In this document: piece by piece, positions 36,366 through 44,766 of the stretch
Layout: each line of letters starts with the position of its first letter
Position numbering within the stretch: the first letter of the stretch is position 1
Source: Deltaproteobacteria bacterium IMCC39146
GTDB taxonomy: Bacteria; Desulfobacterota; Desulfuromonadia; Desulfuromonadales; BM103
Assembly: GCA_030005635.1 (NCBI GenBank)
Contig: JARUHP010000028.1
Coordinates: forward strand, 1 to 47,459
Reading direction: 5' to 3'
DNA length: 47,459 bases
Notes under the pieces: model-generated
Seen by the model: only the letters and a program-made list of their open reading frames with translations
What the model was told of the DNA's origin: nothing
The model's database searches: none
Made by a program: the position numbers and the translations under genes

Positions 36366-36638
36366 CTAACAGACCAGAGAACATTCAATGGCAGAGACCA
36401 TTTTCCTCTCGTCGACCATTTGTAAAGATATTTTTCCATCAGGTCGTATACTTTGCTGAGAATCAAGCTCAGGCAAAAATTTGAACTTCACATCAATTAC
36501 ATCGTCCGGGCCAAGCACAACCATAGGAACAGAAGGTGCCATTTCTTTTTGAAGACTTACAGCAGGAGAGACCTTTGAGGCAGGAGAACAAAACATAACA
36601 GACAAAACAACAACGATGGGGGCTAATTTGACTATCAT
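36366..36638 (-). pseudogene. Truncated second Wza-like export lipoprotein
   Basis: The first 75 residues align with the Wza-like protein at 29565: a lipobox ending VMFC, then VVLGPDDVIDVKFKFLPELD and IRPDGKISLQMVDE. After LQMVDE the frame runs into unrelated residues (RKMVSAIECSLVC) and stops, so the SLBB domain is missing. The ribosome-binding site GAGGAGG and the upstream region (36645-36890) are also related to those of the intact gene. It cannot form a channel; it could only be a secreted lipopeptide. Confidence 0.8.
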
Positions 36639-36879
36639 AGTCACCCTCCTCTTCAGCTATGGCAGAACCCGAGTTTATGAATAAAATAATTACAAATGGC
36701 TAACTTATAGGTACTTTTAACGTAGATACATAAGAATTCAAGGAGGTCGAAACTTATTATTATTTTTTGTAGTCTTTGGTTTTCAAGCTGCATCACACCT
36801 GAGTTATTCTTAGGTATCAGAACTGTTCATCCTTTTGGTTGAGATTCCTTCCTTCTATCTGAGCTTCCGACAAGAGTAA

Positions 36880-37230
36880 GGACGGTCGTCCCTCTCTACC
36901 GACTTGGCCTCTTCCCGAGCACGGGTGAGATCCCGCATCGCTTCTTCTTCTATTGAAGGAACGTAGATATTGGTTAACTCACCGGCCCGGTGCAATCGCG
37001 CCAGCATCTGGGCGTCACGCCGGTCGTTCTTGATACGGTTGCCGCTTTGTTTGGGAATCATTGAGGGGGCTACAACGATACAATCATAGCTTTTGTTGCT
37101 GAGGTGTCGGTAAATCTCGTAACCACAAGGTCCGACTTCATAGGCAAAAGACAAGGTGCTGCCTTTTGACTCCAGCTTCCGGGTGACTTTGTCGAGAGCG
37201 GCTAATGTTCCGTCAATCCGGCCATAACTT
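36880..37230 (-). pseudogene. IS110-family transposase, N-terminal fragment
   Basis: The minus strand reads LESKGSTLSFAYEVGPCGYE, IYRHLSNKSYDCIVVAPSMI and [20 protein letters not shown], the RuvC-like DEDD domain of IS110 elements (YE.GP.GY, DRRDA). Upstream catalytic sequence and the Tnp20 half are missing. A related, shorter fragment lies at 40925-41110. Confidence 0.8.
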
Positions 37231-37860
37231 CTAACGCGAATTCAAGTTGCACTTACTACTTGAATCCGCAGTATTTTGTTCAACGGGAAGTCGGTTTTTA
37301 TCGATTCAGCCAAGCCTGCTGCTTAGCTCAACGTGCCAACAGCTGGGCTGTCTCATGGATCCTGAAACATCAATAAGCTCAGAAAAATCAATCGTGAATT
37401 TTGAGAATATTTGACAAGCAACAGAAATTTTCGGCTGTTCACCAACCCATTAGTTGTCAATGGATAATGGCGTGCACAGATAACCTTTTTTGTGCCGTCG
37501 GCATTACCGTCGAAGATCAAATACCTATCACCTTATACAATTTTGACATATGCAACCGGCATACGCACATTATGTTGCAAATGTTGAAAACTCTCATTCT
37601 GTGGCACAGGTACCATACGTTTAGGTCAAATGTTGTTAAAAACACACAAAATACAAGCAACCTAAGTTTAAGAATAGTCCTTCCACAAATTTTTCAGCAC
37701 GTCATTTCAGGGGTTTGAAGGATTCGGCACAAACCTTGGCATCAACTTCGCAAAAGAACTTCTCAAGAAATAATACAAAAGGATCACAAAAAATAAATAC
37801 AAAAGAAAGAGAGCGCTGACAACAATTCTCCCCCACCGTTTCATCGCTCAGCCAAACCAA
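37231..37860. other. Gene-free stretch upstream of the Fn3 gene
   Basis: No gene is supported. An 8-bp inverted repeat, ATTCAAGT ... ACTTGAAT, occurs at about 37241-37266. The Fn3 gene's promoter would lie here; none was clear. Confidence 0.4.
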
Positions 37861-37900
37861 AATAAAAAAAACAACCAAACTACTTTCTCTGTGCATTCTT

Positions 37901-38725
37901 ATGCTCATCGCTACAGTCACCCAGTGCTCTGCACAAAATGTTACCTTGGCCTGGGACCAGAACACCGAACCCGAGGTCGCCGGCTATAATATCTATTACC
38001 GGACCGACACTCCTGCTTTTCCATTTAATGGAACAAGCCTGTCGGAAGGGTCCTCGCCAATTTTCGTTGATGTCTCAACCACTACTTCTCTTACGCTCGA
38101 CCTGCCGGAAGACGGCAGCATCTATTATTTCACAGCAACTGCCGTTAATGAAACTCAAACTGAAAGCAGTTTCTCGGACATTGTCGCCAGTGAATGGATC
38201 CCCTACCTTCTCACGCCGACCGACAACGTTGCCATCGACATGGTAGCCACTTTTGAGTGGGAGCAGCCTCCGGAAAGCTACAACGTGTCCTTTGACCTTT
38301 TTTACGGTACAAATCCTAATTTGGATGTCAGCCCTATGGCAGTCACTGCTCCCGTCACCTTCAATTCCAACTGGCCACAGTTCAAAATGAATATTACGGT
38401 ACCATCGGCAATCCTGTTGTCATTGCTGATGCTAATCCGTTCCAGCCGTGCAAAACGTGTCTGGCGTCCGGTCCGCGTTGGACTCTGTATCGGGATTTTT
38501 GCCCTACAGGCAAGCTGCGGTGGTGGCGGTGGAGGTGGTGACGATGCAGGAATTTCACCTGGCACATCGGTCCCAGACACATCGGTCCCGGGCGAGGCAG
38601 CACCTGACCCAACGTCACCCTTGTTCACGAATGTTGTCACCGACATTTACGACACGGAATACCAGATTACTGAACTGCAACCTGGAACACAGTACTATTG
38701 GAAGATTGTTGCCGTCGACAATTAG
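37901..38725 (+). CDS. Fibronectin type III protein with internal membrane segment and Cys-Gly7 insertion
   Basis: The N-terminus looks like a signal peptide (LCILMLIATVTQCSA) followed by an Fn3 domain: NVTLAWDQNTEPEVAGYNIY ... GSIYYFTATAVNE. A second Fn3-like domain starts YLLTPTDNVAIDMVATFEWE and reaches NPNLDVSPMAV, then is interrupted by a hydrophobic stretch (ITVPSAILLSLLMLI), a basic segment, a second hydrophobic stretch (GLCIGIFALQASC) and Gly7. The domain then resumes in TEYQITELQPGTQYYWKIVA. An in-frame TAG at 38723 cuts the last strand; the next codons (GNPYESLTQEFTT) continue the domain to a second stop at 38788. Upstream, frame-matched codons KKTTKLLSLCIL precede the ATG with ATA where a start is expected, so the true start may be lost. 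Confidence 0.65.
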   Translation: MLIATVTQCSAQNVTLAWDQNTEPEVAGYNIYYRTDTPAFPFNGTSLSEGSSPIFVDVSTTTSLTLDLPEDGSIYYFTATAVNETQTESSFSDIVASEWIPYLLTPTDNVAIDMVATFEWEQPPESYNVSFDLFYGTNPNLDVSPMAVTAPVTFNSNWPQFKMNITVPSAILLSLLMLIRSSRAKRVWRPVRVGLCIGIFALQASCGGGGGGGDDAGISPGTSVPDTSVPGEAAPDPTSPLFTNVVTDIYDTEYQITELQPGTQYYWKIVAVDN

Positions 38726-38818
38726 GGCAATCCCTACGAAAGCCTCACCCAGGAATTTACCACTCTTGGCAGCACAATCGCCCAATAGACATCAGCATTT
38801 CGTTCAAACCGAAAACGC

Positions 38819-38850
38819 AAAAAGGCCACTCAGAAATGGGTGGCCTTTTT
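38819..38850 (+). terminator. Intrinsic terminator after the Fn3 gene
   Basis: AAAAAGGCCAC pairs with GTGGCCTTTTT around a short loop, ending in a T run. It lies about 30 nt after the second stop of the Fn3 reading frame. Confidence 0.85.
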
Positions 38851-38852
38851 GA

Positions 38853-39232
38853 TTGAAAAATTTGGTCGTAGCGAGAGGATTTGGGACTCCGACCCCGTGC
38901 CCCCCCCCCCACAAAGTTAAAAGATAGGGCTGTCCTAGATAACTAGCCCATGCATTCTAGAGTGCTCTATGCAGAAGGTACTCTTTATTTTTTTCTGCAA
39001 TTGACCACGGCCCACGCCAAGATTTATAAGTGGGTCGATGAAAATAGTTTTGTCCACTAGTGCCGCGTCAACGACAAACTGACGCACCCAACTTGTTCTT
39101 TTCCGCGCCTGCTTCATTATGTCTTAAGCCACGTAGTTACAACTATGTGACTCAAGACATGCCTTGCTGACACAAAAAATTACGGCGTTGTATTTACGTC
39201 ATTTCATCATTGACACGACCCTAGGGAGTTTA
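38853..39232. other. Intergenic region with an 11-base C tract
   Basis: No supported gene lies here. It contains a C tract at 38900-38910. Just before it, at 38860-38890, is a sequence that vaguely resembles the 3' half of a tRNA gene read in reverse but does not fold as one. Confidence 0.45.
38900..38910. repeat. Homopolymeric C tract (11 bases)
   Basis: Eleven C residues follow GACCCCGTG in the gap between the Fn3 terminator and the beta-barrel gene. Confidence 0.9.
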
Positions 39233-40630
39233 TCAAAGGGCTGCAGTCAAACGCAGAAAGACCCTGTTACTCGTATAGTCATTGTTGTCAAGGTTGGAGT
39301 CGCGTTCTTCATATTCATAGCCGACGCTGGCGTTTAGCCAACGAGTGACGGTATAACCGACGGCTGCAACAAAGCCATATTCCTTATCGTGGCGTTTGTC
39401 GGCATCTATACCAACAAGAATGTTATCCTCATAATTATTGCTCACGTAATTGAACGCCATTTCCCCGCGTAATTTTGGCGTGAAGCGCTGCCGGTAGCCA
39501 AGCTGAGTTCGGTAGGAGAGGATACTGTTTGTGCCTATGGAATCACTCACGATTAATCCGCGACTACCCCTCAGGTAGATGGATGTTTTGGGAGTAAAAA
39601 AATAATCCAGGCGGGCCTCAGCTAGAAATTCATTCCGATCATCCAGATTGCCGTCATCATAGTCCATGCCGCCATAACCAACCTTTACTCGACCACGCAA
39701 CTTTTTAGAGGTTCTCATTTGGGCACCAATGAAATAATTCATCACATCGCTATCACTGTTGATGTCCTCATCGTAATCAATAGAGATATATTCAGTTTGA
39801 ACGAAAATTGAAGTTTTGGGTGTCAGGTCGTAAAAAAGATATGCTGAGACGGTGTTATCGGATCGATTGCGATATTGGTTCCGATCTTTATCGTAATCAA
39901 GGTAGTAATTGCCATAATCTAACCGCAACGACGTTTTCGGCGTGAACTGATAGACAAGAATAGTCTTATAAAGGTTTGCATCGAACTTATCAAGCTTACG
40001 GTCAGGCGTTCCACCCGTTCCATATGGGTCTCTGTTGATTTCGTAGACATCAAGCATCTCCAGAGAGAGACCGCCTCTGAGGTTAACCTTAAAAGACCCT
40101 TCAGCGCGGTGGTCGGTTCGGTCATCGTCTGAGTATTTATCATGTTTGCGAATATCAGCTCGGTAGAGAGCATATCCTTGAAAGCGACGAGTGCCTTCTG
40201 TACGAAAGCGACTCAAGGCAAGCCCACCGGGGGCCGTGTTCATAGTGTCGACTTCTATCAATTTCTGTCGCATTTCTGGCAAAGCAAACCAAATGCCGGG
40301 AGTGATAACGGCAACTTTGTCTGACTTCTTGTTCCCGTTCGTCTCAAACAGGTTGTCGGTGTAGAATCCGCCCACTGACAAGAATGGATGGACAGAGCCA
40401 GAGCGGGTACCAAGGACCTCTCCAGAGACAATCCGGTCACTTCTTACAGGTGACCCATATCCTTCTGTACCTATACCTACTGTATCCACCACATCAATTG
40501 GCGGAACGGCGACATCTACTGACTCTGCCGTCGCGTCGGTCAAGGCCACAGTTTCGGTTTCCTGACACCACGCATTCCCCGTAGACAACACCAAAACTAT
40601 GATCAGTATGCATAGAGTATACAAGCGCAT
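39233..40630 (-). CDS. BBP2-like outer-membrane beta-barrel protein
   Basis: This protein of about 465 residues has a signal peptide (MRLYTLCILIIVLVLSTGNA followed by WCQ). HPFLSVGGFYTDNLFETNGN is the characteristic opening of the putative beta-barrel porin 2 family found in exopolysaccharide loci. It continues as alternating amphipathic strands with aromatic belts and repeated TPKTSxxL/IxxxY motifs, ending in RVFLRLTAAL with a terminal hydrophobic residue. It probably sits in the outer membrane and takes part in polysaccharide export. The second of two adjacent ATGs (40630) has AGGAGGAG at proper spacing. The gene is separate from the main cluster, between scrambled segments. Confidence 0.85.
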   Translation of the reverse strand: MRLYTLCILIIVLVLSTGNAWCQETETVALTDATAESVDVAVPPIDVVDTVGIGTEGYGSPVRSDRIVSGEVLGTRSGSVHPFLSVGGFYTDNLFETNGNKKSDKVAVITPGIWFALPEMRQKLIEVDTMNTAPGGLALSRFRTEGTRRFQGYALYRADIRKHDKYSDDDRTDHRAEGSFKVNLRGGLSLEMLDVYEINRDPYGTGGTPDRKLDKFDANLYKTILVYQFTPKTSLRLDYGNYYLDYDKDRNQYRNRSDNTVSAYLFYDLTPKTSIFVQTEYISIDYDEDINSDSDVMNYFIGAQMRTSKKLRGRVKVGYGGMDYDDGNLDDRNEFLAEARLDYFFTPKTSIYLRGSRGLIVSDSIGTNSILSYRTQLGYRQRFTPKLRGEMAFNYVSNNYEDNILVGIDADKRHDKEYGFVAAVGYTVTRWLNASVGYEYEERDSNLDNNDYTSNRVFLRLTAAL

Positions 40631-40648
40631 CATTCTCCTCCTTCTTGA

Positions 40649-40673
40649 TGATAACAATCACTCAAGGTTATCA
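40649..40673 (-). promoter_or_regulatory. Inverted repeat in the leader of the beta-barrel gene
   Basis: A perfect 7-bp inverted repeat, TGATAAC-N11-GTTATCA, lies just upstream of the ribosome-binding site. It could be an operator or a leader hairpin. Further upstream TTGACA (about 40796 on the minus strand) is followed 16 nt later by TAGCTT, a weak promoter candidate. Confidence 0.35.
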
Positions 40674-40924
40674 ATCTCATCGTTAATTTTGTCCAAAACA
40701 AAAAAAAGTCCAAACCTGGACTGCAGTACAATCTTGCCAAAATTTGAAGGATTTAACCACAACTTAAAGCTACCAGTTAGGTTTCGTTTGTCAATTTTTT
40801 TTAGGCCATTTTCGCAATAGTTAGAGGGATTTGGATGACTTTTTGCTTGGTGTAAATGGTGCTTTCGGATGGGCTGTGATGGCCATTCCTTTCTTTATCA
40901 TATCTTTTTATTTTTTGGTCTTTA

Positions 40925-41110
40925 AGCTGCATCACGCCGGTCGTTCTTGATACGGTTGCCCCTTTGTTTGGGAATCATTGAGGGGGCGACAAGAATACAA
41001 TCATAGCCTTTGTTGCTGAGGTGTCGGTAACTCTCGTAACCACAAGGCCTGGCTTCATAGACAAAAGAAAAGGTGCTGCCTTTTGACTCCAGCTTCCGGA
41101 TGACTTGTCT
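40925..41110 (-). pseudogene. Second IS110-family fragment
   Basis: About 180 bases closely match part of the fragment at 36880-37230, including ATACGGTTGC, TTGTTTGGGAATCATTGAGG and TTGACTCCAGCTTCCGG. It covers the segment corresponding to the AYE.GP.GY and APS.IPK regions and is shorter. It is flanked to the left by sequence also shared with the upstream region of the wza copies (TTTAAGCTGCATCAC). Confidence 0.7.
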
Positions 41111-41175
41111 GCTTGGTTAAATTTGGAGGCCGGTTGACAAACATTTTACGGATGAAAAACAAGACAAATTACTAG

Positions 41176-41330
41176 TACCGTGTAACCCATAAGCTAACGC
41201 ATCTTGCTTGTTCTTTGGCACGCCAACTGCGTTGTGGCTTCGGTTACATAGCGGCACTAAGCGCTCTCAGCCACGCCTTGTTAGTGCGCCAAATCCCGTC
41301 GCAGTTTTGCGACATTTTATGAGTTACAAG
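41176..41330. mobile_element. Second, unrelated palindromic insertion at the same site
   Basis: About 155 bases lie between direct copies of TTACTAG (41169-41175 and 41331-41337). The ends GTGTAACCCATAA and TTATGAGTTACAA are inverted repeats, and an inner dyad GGCACGCCAACTGCG / TTGTTAGTGCGCC is present. There is no coding capacity. It occupies the same CTAG as the 170-bp element in copy 1. Confidence 0.6.
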
Positions 41331-41333
41331 TTA

Positions 41334-42344
41334 CTAGTTACCCAGATCAGGTCTTTCGCTTTTGAGTATCAATTCAGCAATAACTGGGAAATGATCCGAA
41401 CCTCCTTGATCGGAAAGCGTCGAAGCCTTTTGCGTAACAAAGTGATTACTATGAAAGATGTGATCAATGCGGACGAGAGTAGGAAGGGGCAATTTTCTCA
41501 AAAGCTTGACAGTAGTTGTCGGATAAGTAAAACCAAAGCCCCACCCTGCTTGCCAATGTGCATTCTTAAGCATTGGGCCAAACAACCGATATGTTTGCGA
41601 CTGATCGGTCGTGTTGAAATCTCCACCTAAAATCAGTGGATTGCTATCTCCAACAATATCATCTGCAATCAAAGTCATCATTTGTTGGTGTCTTCGCTGC
41701 CACCTACCACGAGAGGGATGAACGTTAAGAACTGTTATCGCTCCCTTAGGTGTCGAGAGAATAGCCTTCTGCGCCCTCCCCTTTTCATGCCCTGCATCCA
41801 CACGCTTGAGGGGAAAGTGACTGATCATGGCCTGAAGCTTACGTTCTTCAAAAGTCACATAGGGTTCATTGAGATATAAATCATCGAGTTCTGCGATCAA
41901 TGCTCTCAACTTGTCGAGATGTATTTCCTGAAGAAGAATCAAATCCGGTTTTTGTTTACGGATTACCTCACCAATTGCATGGATATTTGAATTCTCTCGC
42001 CACACATTGTAGCTCATTACCTTTAAGTTAAGTCCATCATGGGGCCTCTCTTGCCCTGGAAGAAAAAGAGGGGCATAGGTTACGATGATAAACAGAGTCG
42101 GCGCGACTAAGAGCAGGGCCAACGGGTGACGACCTGCTAACAAAGAAGCACCAATTCCTCCTAAGGTCCCAATCAGAAGCCAGGGCATAAGGTAGGCACA
42201 CAACCGCACTGGGAGCAAATGATCTCCATACCACCAGCGCAGACCTCCGACAAGAATCAAACCAAGGCCAAAAACCCATAGTCCAAGCCAAAACCAAAAG
42301 GCAAATGTTTCGAGTAAGCATTTACTAATTTGGAGATAACGCAT
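41334..42344 (-). CDS. Membrane-anchored endonuclease/exonuclease/phosphatase family protein (copy 2, intact)
   Basis: This 336-residue protein starts MRYLQISKCLLETFAFWFWL; three hydrophobic helices in the first 90 residues anchor it in the inner membrane. The EEP domain follows: VMSYNVWRENSNIHAIGEVI, LILLQEIHLDKL (metal-binding Glu), LGGDFNTTDQSQTYRLFGPM, RIDHIFHSNHF and QGGSDHFPVIAELIL (general-base His). Its natural substrate could be a lipid, phosphodiester or nucleic acid outside the membrane. The ATG at 42344 is preferred over the longer frame because it matches the equivalent start in copy 1. No strong ribosome-binding site was seen. Confidence 0.8.
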   Translation of the reverse strand: MRYLQISKCLLETFAFWFWLGLWVFGLGLILVGGLRWWYGDHLLPVRLCAYLMPWLLIGTLGGIGASLLAGRHPLALLLVAPTLFIIVTYAPLFLPGQERPHDGLNLKVMSYNVWRENSNIHAIGEVIRKQKPDLILLQEIHLDKLRALIAELDDLYLNEPYVTFEERKLQAMISHFPLKRVDAGHEKGRAQKAILSTPKGAITVLNVHPSRGRWQRRHQQMMTLIADDIVGDSNPLILGGDFNTTDQSQTYRLFGPMLKNAHWQAGWGFGFTYPTTTVKLLRKLPLPTLVRIDHIFHSNHFVTQKASTLSDQGGSDHFPVIAELILKSERPDLGN

Positions 42345-42534
42345 AATAAGTGAACGCCTATATGAAAAAAAGCCGCAGGGATGTCTCCTGACAGGTAAAA
42401 AGCATAAGGTGCAGGTCTTCCTTGTCAATAAGCGATCTTCAGGGACCACAAAACATTCCTGAAAGAATCTCTTGGGATAATGTCCAACCCAAAGCTCTGA
42501 AAAGACTCTTTACAGACCCTAACAAACAATAAAA

Positions 42535-42556
42535 GGCCACCCATTTCCTGGTGGCC
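42535..42556 (-). terminator. Intrinsic terminator after the sensor kinase gene
   Basis: On the minus strand GGCCACC pairs with GGTGGCC around an 8-base loop and is followed by TTTTATTG. It lies about 100 nt downstream of the kinase stop. A diverged copy is at 33947-33972. Confidence 0.8.
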
Positions 42557-42652
42557 ATAATTATACGTATAAATAGTATTCATCCTTAAGGTCTTACGAT
42601 GAGTCCAGACTATTTCTAAATTTATCATTCTCTTGACAGGAGTCTACTCGTA

Positions 42653-44545
42653 TTAGTCGGGAGCTGAAAAAGGCAGGGGACTTTCAAGTTGTCCTTCAGG
42701 TGGTGCTATTGGCAAAGAGACCATGACCCTTGTTCCCTCGCCGAGCTGGCTTTCGATCTGGATATCACCATGGTGAGCCAGGACGATATTGCGCACAATA
42801 CTCATTCCCAAGCCGACACCTTTTACCGCGGTATCGGAAGAATCCGCGCGATAAAAACGATCGAAAACGTGAACGAGCTGGCCTTCGTCCATGCCTATCC
42901 CCTCGTCTTCTACGTTGAGTTCATACTTATTGTCGCTCAGGTTCAACGCCACAGTGACACGCCCCCCCTCGGGAGCATACTTAACAGCATTGTTGATCAG
43001 ATGATCGACAACCTGCTTTAAACGCAAGCGATCGGCGATGATTTGCGAGGTCTTCCCCACCTGAGTGACCGTGAATTCATGCAAGGCATCTTCACCATCG
43101 TAGATGTCCACAACCTCACGAATCATACCATCAAAATCGAACGCCTTATAATCCAAAACAAGAGGACGACCAGACTCCACTCGGCTTACATCAAGCAGGT
43201 CATCGACCAGTCCTCCCAAGGAGAGAGCCTTTTCGTGGATCAGCAACAGACAGTCTCGCTTCTGTTCATCGCTGAAATTGTCAGCTGTTTCTGGCGAAGT
43301 AAGCAGTTCGCTGTAGCCGATAATTGTTGTCAGCGGGGTATTCAATTCGTGGGTGGCCATGCCGAGGAATGCGCTCTTCATTCGTTCAACTTCACGCTCT
43401 CTGGTGACATCACGCAGCAGCAGAATGACACCTGGAGACTCTTCTTCCTCATCAGCCACCATCTGAGACACTCGCACCTGGTATATCTCTGAGTAGCTTG
43501 AGTTCTCTCTCGACATTTCAAGATCAAAAGAACGTGGCCTATGGGTGATATTGAGCGTCTGAGAAACTCTCTTGTAGAAATCGACTTCGTCATTGATCTG
43601 ACTTATCGGCTGTCCCAGGACTTTTTCAAGTGGTGTGTCGAGAATCCGCTCTGCGGTCGCGTTCATATGCAAAACATTCAAGGCGTTGTCTGTAAGGACG
43701 ACACCATCAGGAACCGAACTCAGGATGCCATTGAGTTTCTCCCGGTCGACCTTGATGTCCTCCATTGCACCTGCCAGAGCTATTTGTGCATGGGTCCGCT
43801 CGGCAATTTGCTCAATCAGTTGTTCGTTGGCATCCGAGAGCTCTATTGTCCGTTCATTAACCCTTTCCTCAAGGGCTTCATTGGCAACCTTCAGGGACTC
43901 CTCTGCGGCATCTCTCTCCTGGAAACTCAAGTAAGCCCGCTTAAGAGCGATGCCGATAGCAACCAAGAACACCAGAGACAGCAACGCTGCCGTAAAAATG
44001 GAATGAAAAGAGATGGCCTTAACCTTGTCGATACTGTCGGTTACATCGTAGTAAACCTCGATCGCACCGCCAAAGGAATCGTTCGCCATAAAGGGGACAT
44101 AAGTTTCAACAATATCTATCTTGGTCGTTGCACCGTCTGCAGTCTTCCGATCCTTCTGAACAACCTTCGAGTAGACCTGCCCTTTGGCAACAATCTCATG
44201 AAAGTAAGTCTTTTCATTTAAGGTGCCTATCTCATCAGCTTTTGTAGAAAAAATAATTTCTCCAAGAGACGAAAAAATACGCAGCTTGAGCAATTGTTTA
44301 TCTCTTTTGACCGGTTGCAAGCTTTCAGCCAGAGCTTCGGGGAGTCGGTCTTTAATCAGAGATTGGTTCTCAAGCCCGAGCGTGCGCACCATGTAACTGG
44401 CGTAGCGTACAGCTTCATTCTCAGTTTCTTCGGTTAATAGGTTTTTGTAGGATGGATGGAGAACAAGATATTCGTAACCCGGCAAGAGAATCGTAATCGC
44501 CAGAGAAAGAAAAAGTAGATTGCGAAGTAGCTTGATGCGCAGCAT
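42653..44545 (-). CDS. Membrane sensor histidine kinase with PAS domain
   Basis: This 630-residue kinase has an N-terminal membrane helix (LRNLLFLSLAITILLPGYEY), a periplasmic sensor of about 150 residues, and a second helix (FTAALLSLVFLVAIGIAL). A coiled-coil linker (RDAAEESLKVANEALEERVN), a PAS domain (LNGILSSVPDGVVLTDNALN), HisKA with the phosphorylated His in GMATHELNTPLTTIIGYSEL, and HATPase boxes VDHLINNAVKYAPEGG, VEDEGIGMDEGQ and GVGLGMSIVR follow. No receiver or response regulator is next to it, so its partner is elsewhere. It is divergent from malQ and separated by a 220-bp promoter region. Confidence 0.92.
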   Translation of the reverse strand: MLRIKLLRNLLFLSLAITILLPGYEYLVLHPSYKNLLTEETENEAVRYASYMVRTLGLENQSLIKDRLPEALAESLQPVKRDKQLLKLRIFSSLGEIIFSTKADEIGTLNEKTYFHEIVAKGQVYSKVVQKDRKTADGATTKIDIVETYVPFMANDSFGGAIEVYYDVTDSIDKVKAISFHSIFTAALLSLVFLVAIGIALKRAYLSFQERDAAEESLKVANEALEERVNERTIELSDANEQLIEQIAERTHAQIALAGAMEDIKVDREKLNGILSSVPDGVVLTDNALNVLHMNATAERILDTPLEKVLGQPISQINDEVDFYKRVSQTLNITHRPRSFDLEMSRENSSYSEIYQVRVSQMVADEEEESPGVILLLRDVTREREVERMKSAFLGMATHELNTPLTTIIGYSELLTSPETADNFSDEQKRDCLLLIHEKALSLGGLVDDLLDVSRVESGRPLVLDYKAFDFDGMIREVVDIYDGEDALHEFTVTQVGKTSQIIADRLRLKQVVDHLINNAVKYAPEGGRVTVALNLSDNKYELNVEDEGIGMDEGQLVHVFDRFYRADSSDTAVKGVGLGMSIVRNIVLAHHGDIQIESQLGEGTRVMVSLPIAPPEGQLESPLPFSAPD

Positions 44546-44715
44546 GCAGGGCCCCGTTAGTCACGGATCATGTCAATTACAGAGAATAAAAGCGCGCCAG
44601 ATAGAAATTAGCAGGCGATTTGGAATATACATTAATTCTTTTAAACGGCCAACAGCTATAAGCTTTTGACAGAAAACCGTTATTGCCAAACATGAATATC
44701 CAAAAAAAATCATCC

Positions 44716-44743
44716 TTGTTCAAACGATTACCTGTGGCATAAT
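44716..44743 (+). promoter_or_regulatory. Sigma-70 type promoter for malQ
   Basis: TTGTTC (44716-44721) and CATAAT (44738-44743) are 16 nt apart, about 25-50 nt upstream of malQ. A ribosome-binding site AGGAG follows at 44752-44756. Confidence 0.5.
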
Positions 44744-44766
44744 TCGCTCACAGGAGATTTAGCTTT

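Larger units (their letters stand above)
41110..42560. repeat. Segmental duplication, copy 2
   Basis: This is homologous to 32377-33975. It includes the intact EEP gene, the shared 5' block and the terminator. The 41176-41330 insertion is absent from copy 1, and copy 1's 32441-32610 element is absent here. Confidence 0.8.

Noticed and set aside
37702-37965. 87-residue minus-strand open reading frame
   Set aside because: It opposes the real signal-peptide start of the Fn3 gene and has no motif.
38860-38905. tRNA-like 3' half on the minus strand
   Set aside because: A GGATTTG-like T-arm pattern is visible, but there is no acceptor stem, anticodon arm or CCA-side match, and a C tract replaces the rest.
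38935-39117. 60-residue minus-strand open reading frame
   Set aside because: There is no ribosome-binding site and no family resemblance; it is probably chance.
43541-44221. 226-residue plus-strand open reading frame
   Set aside because: It is antisense to the PAS and sensor parts of the histidine kinase, which has clear motifs.
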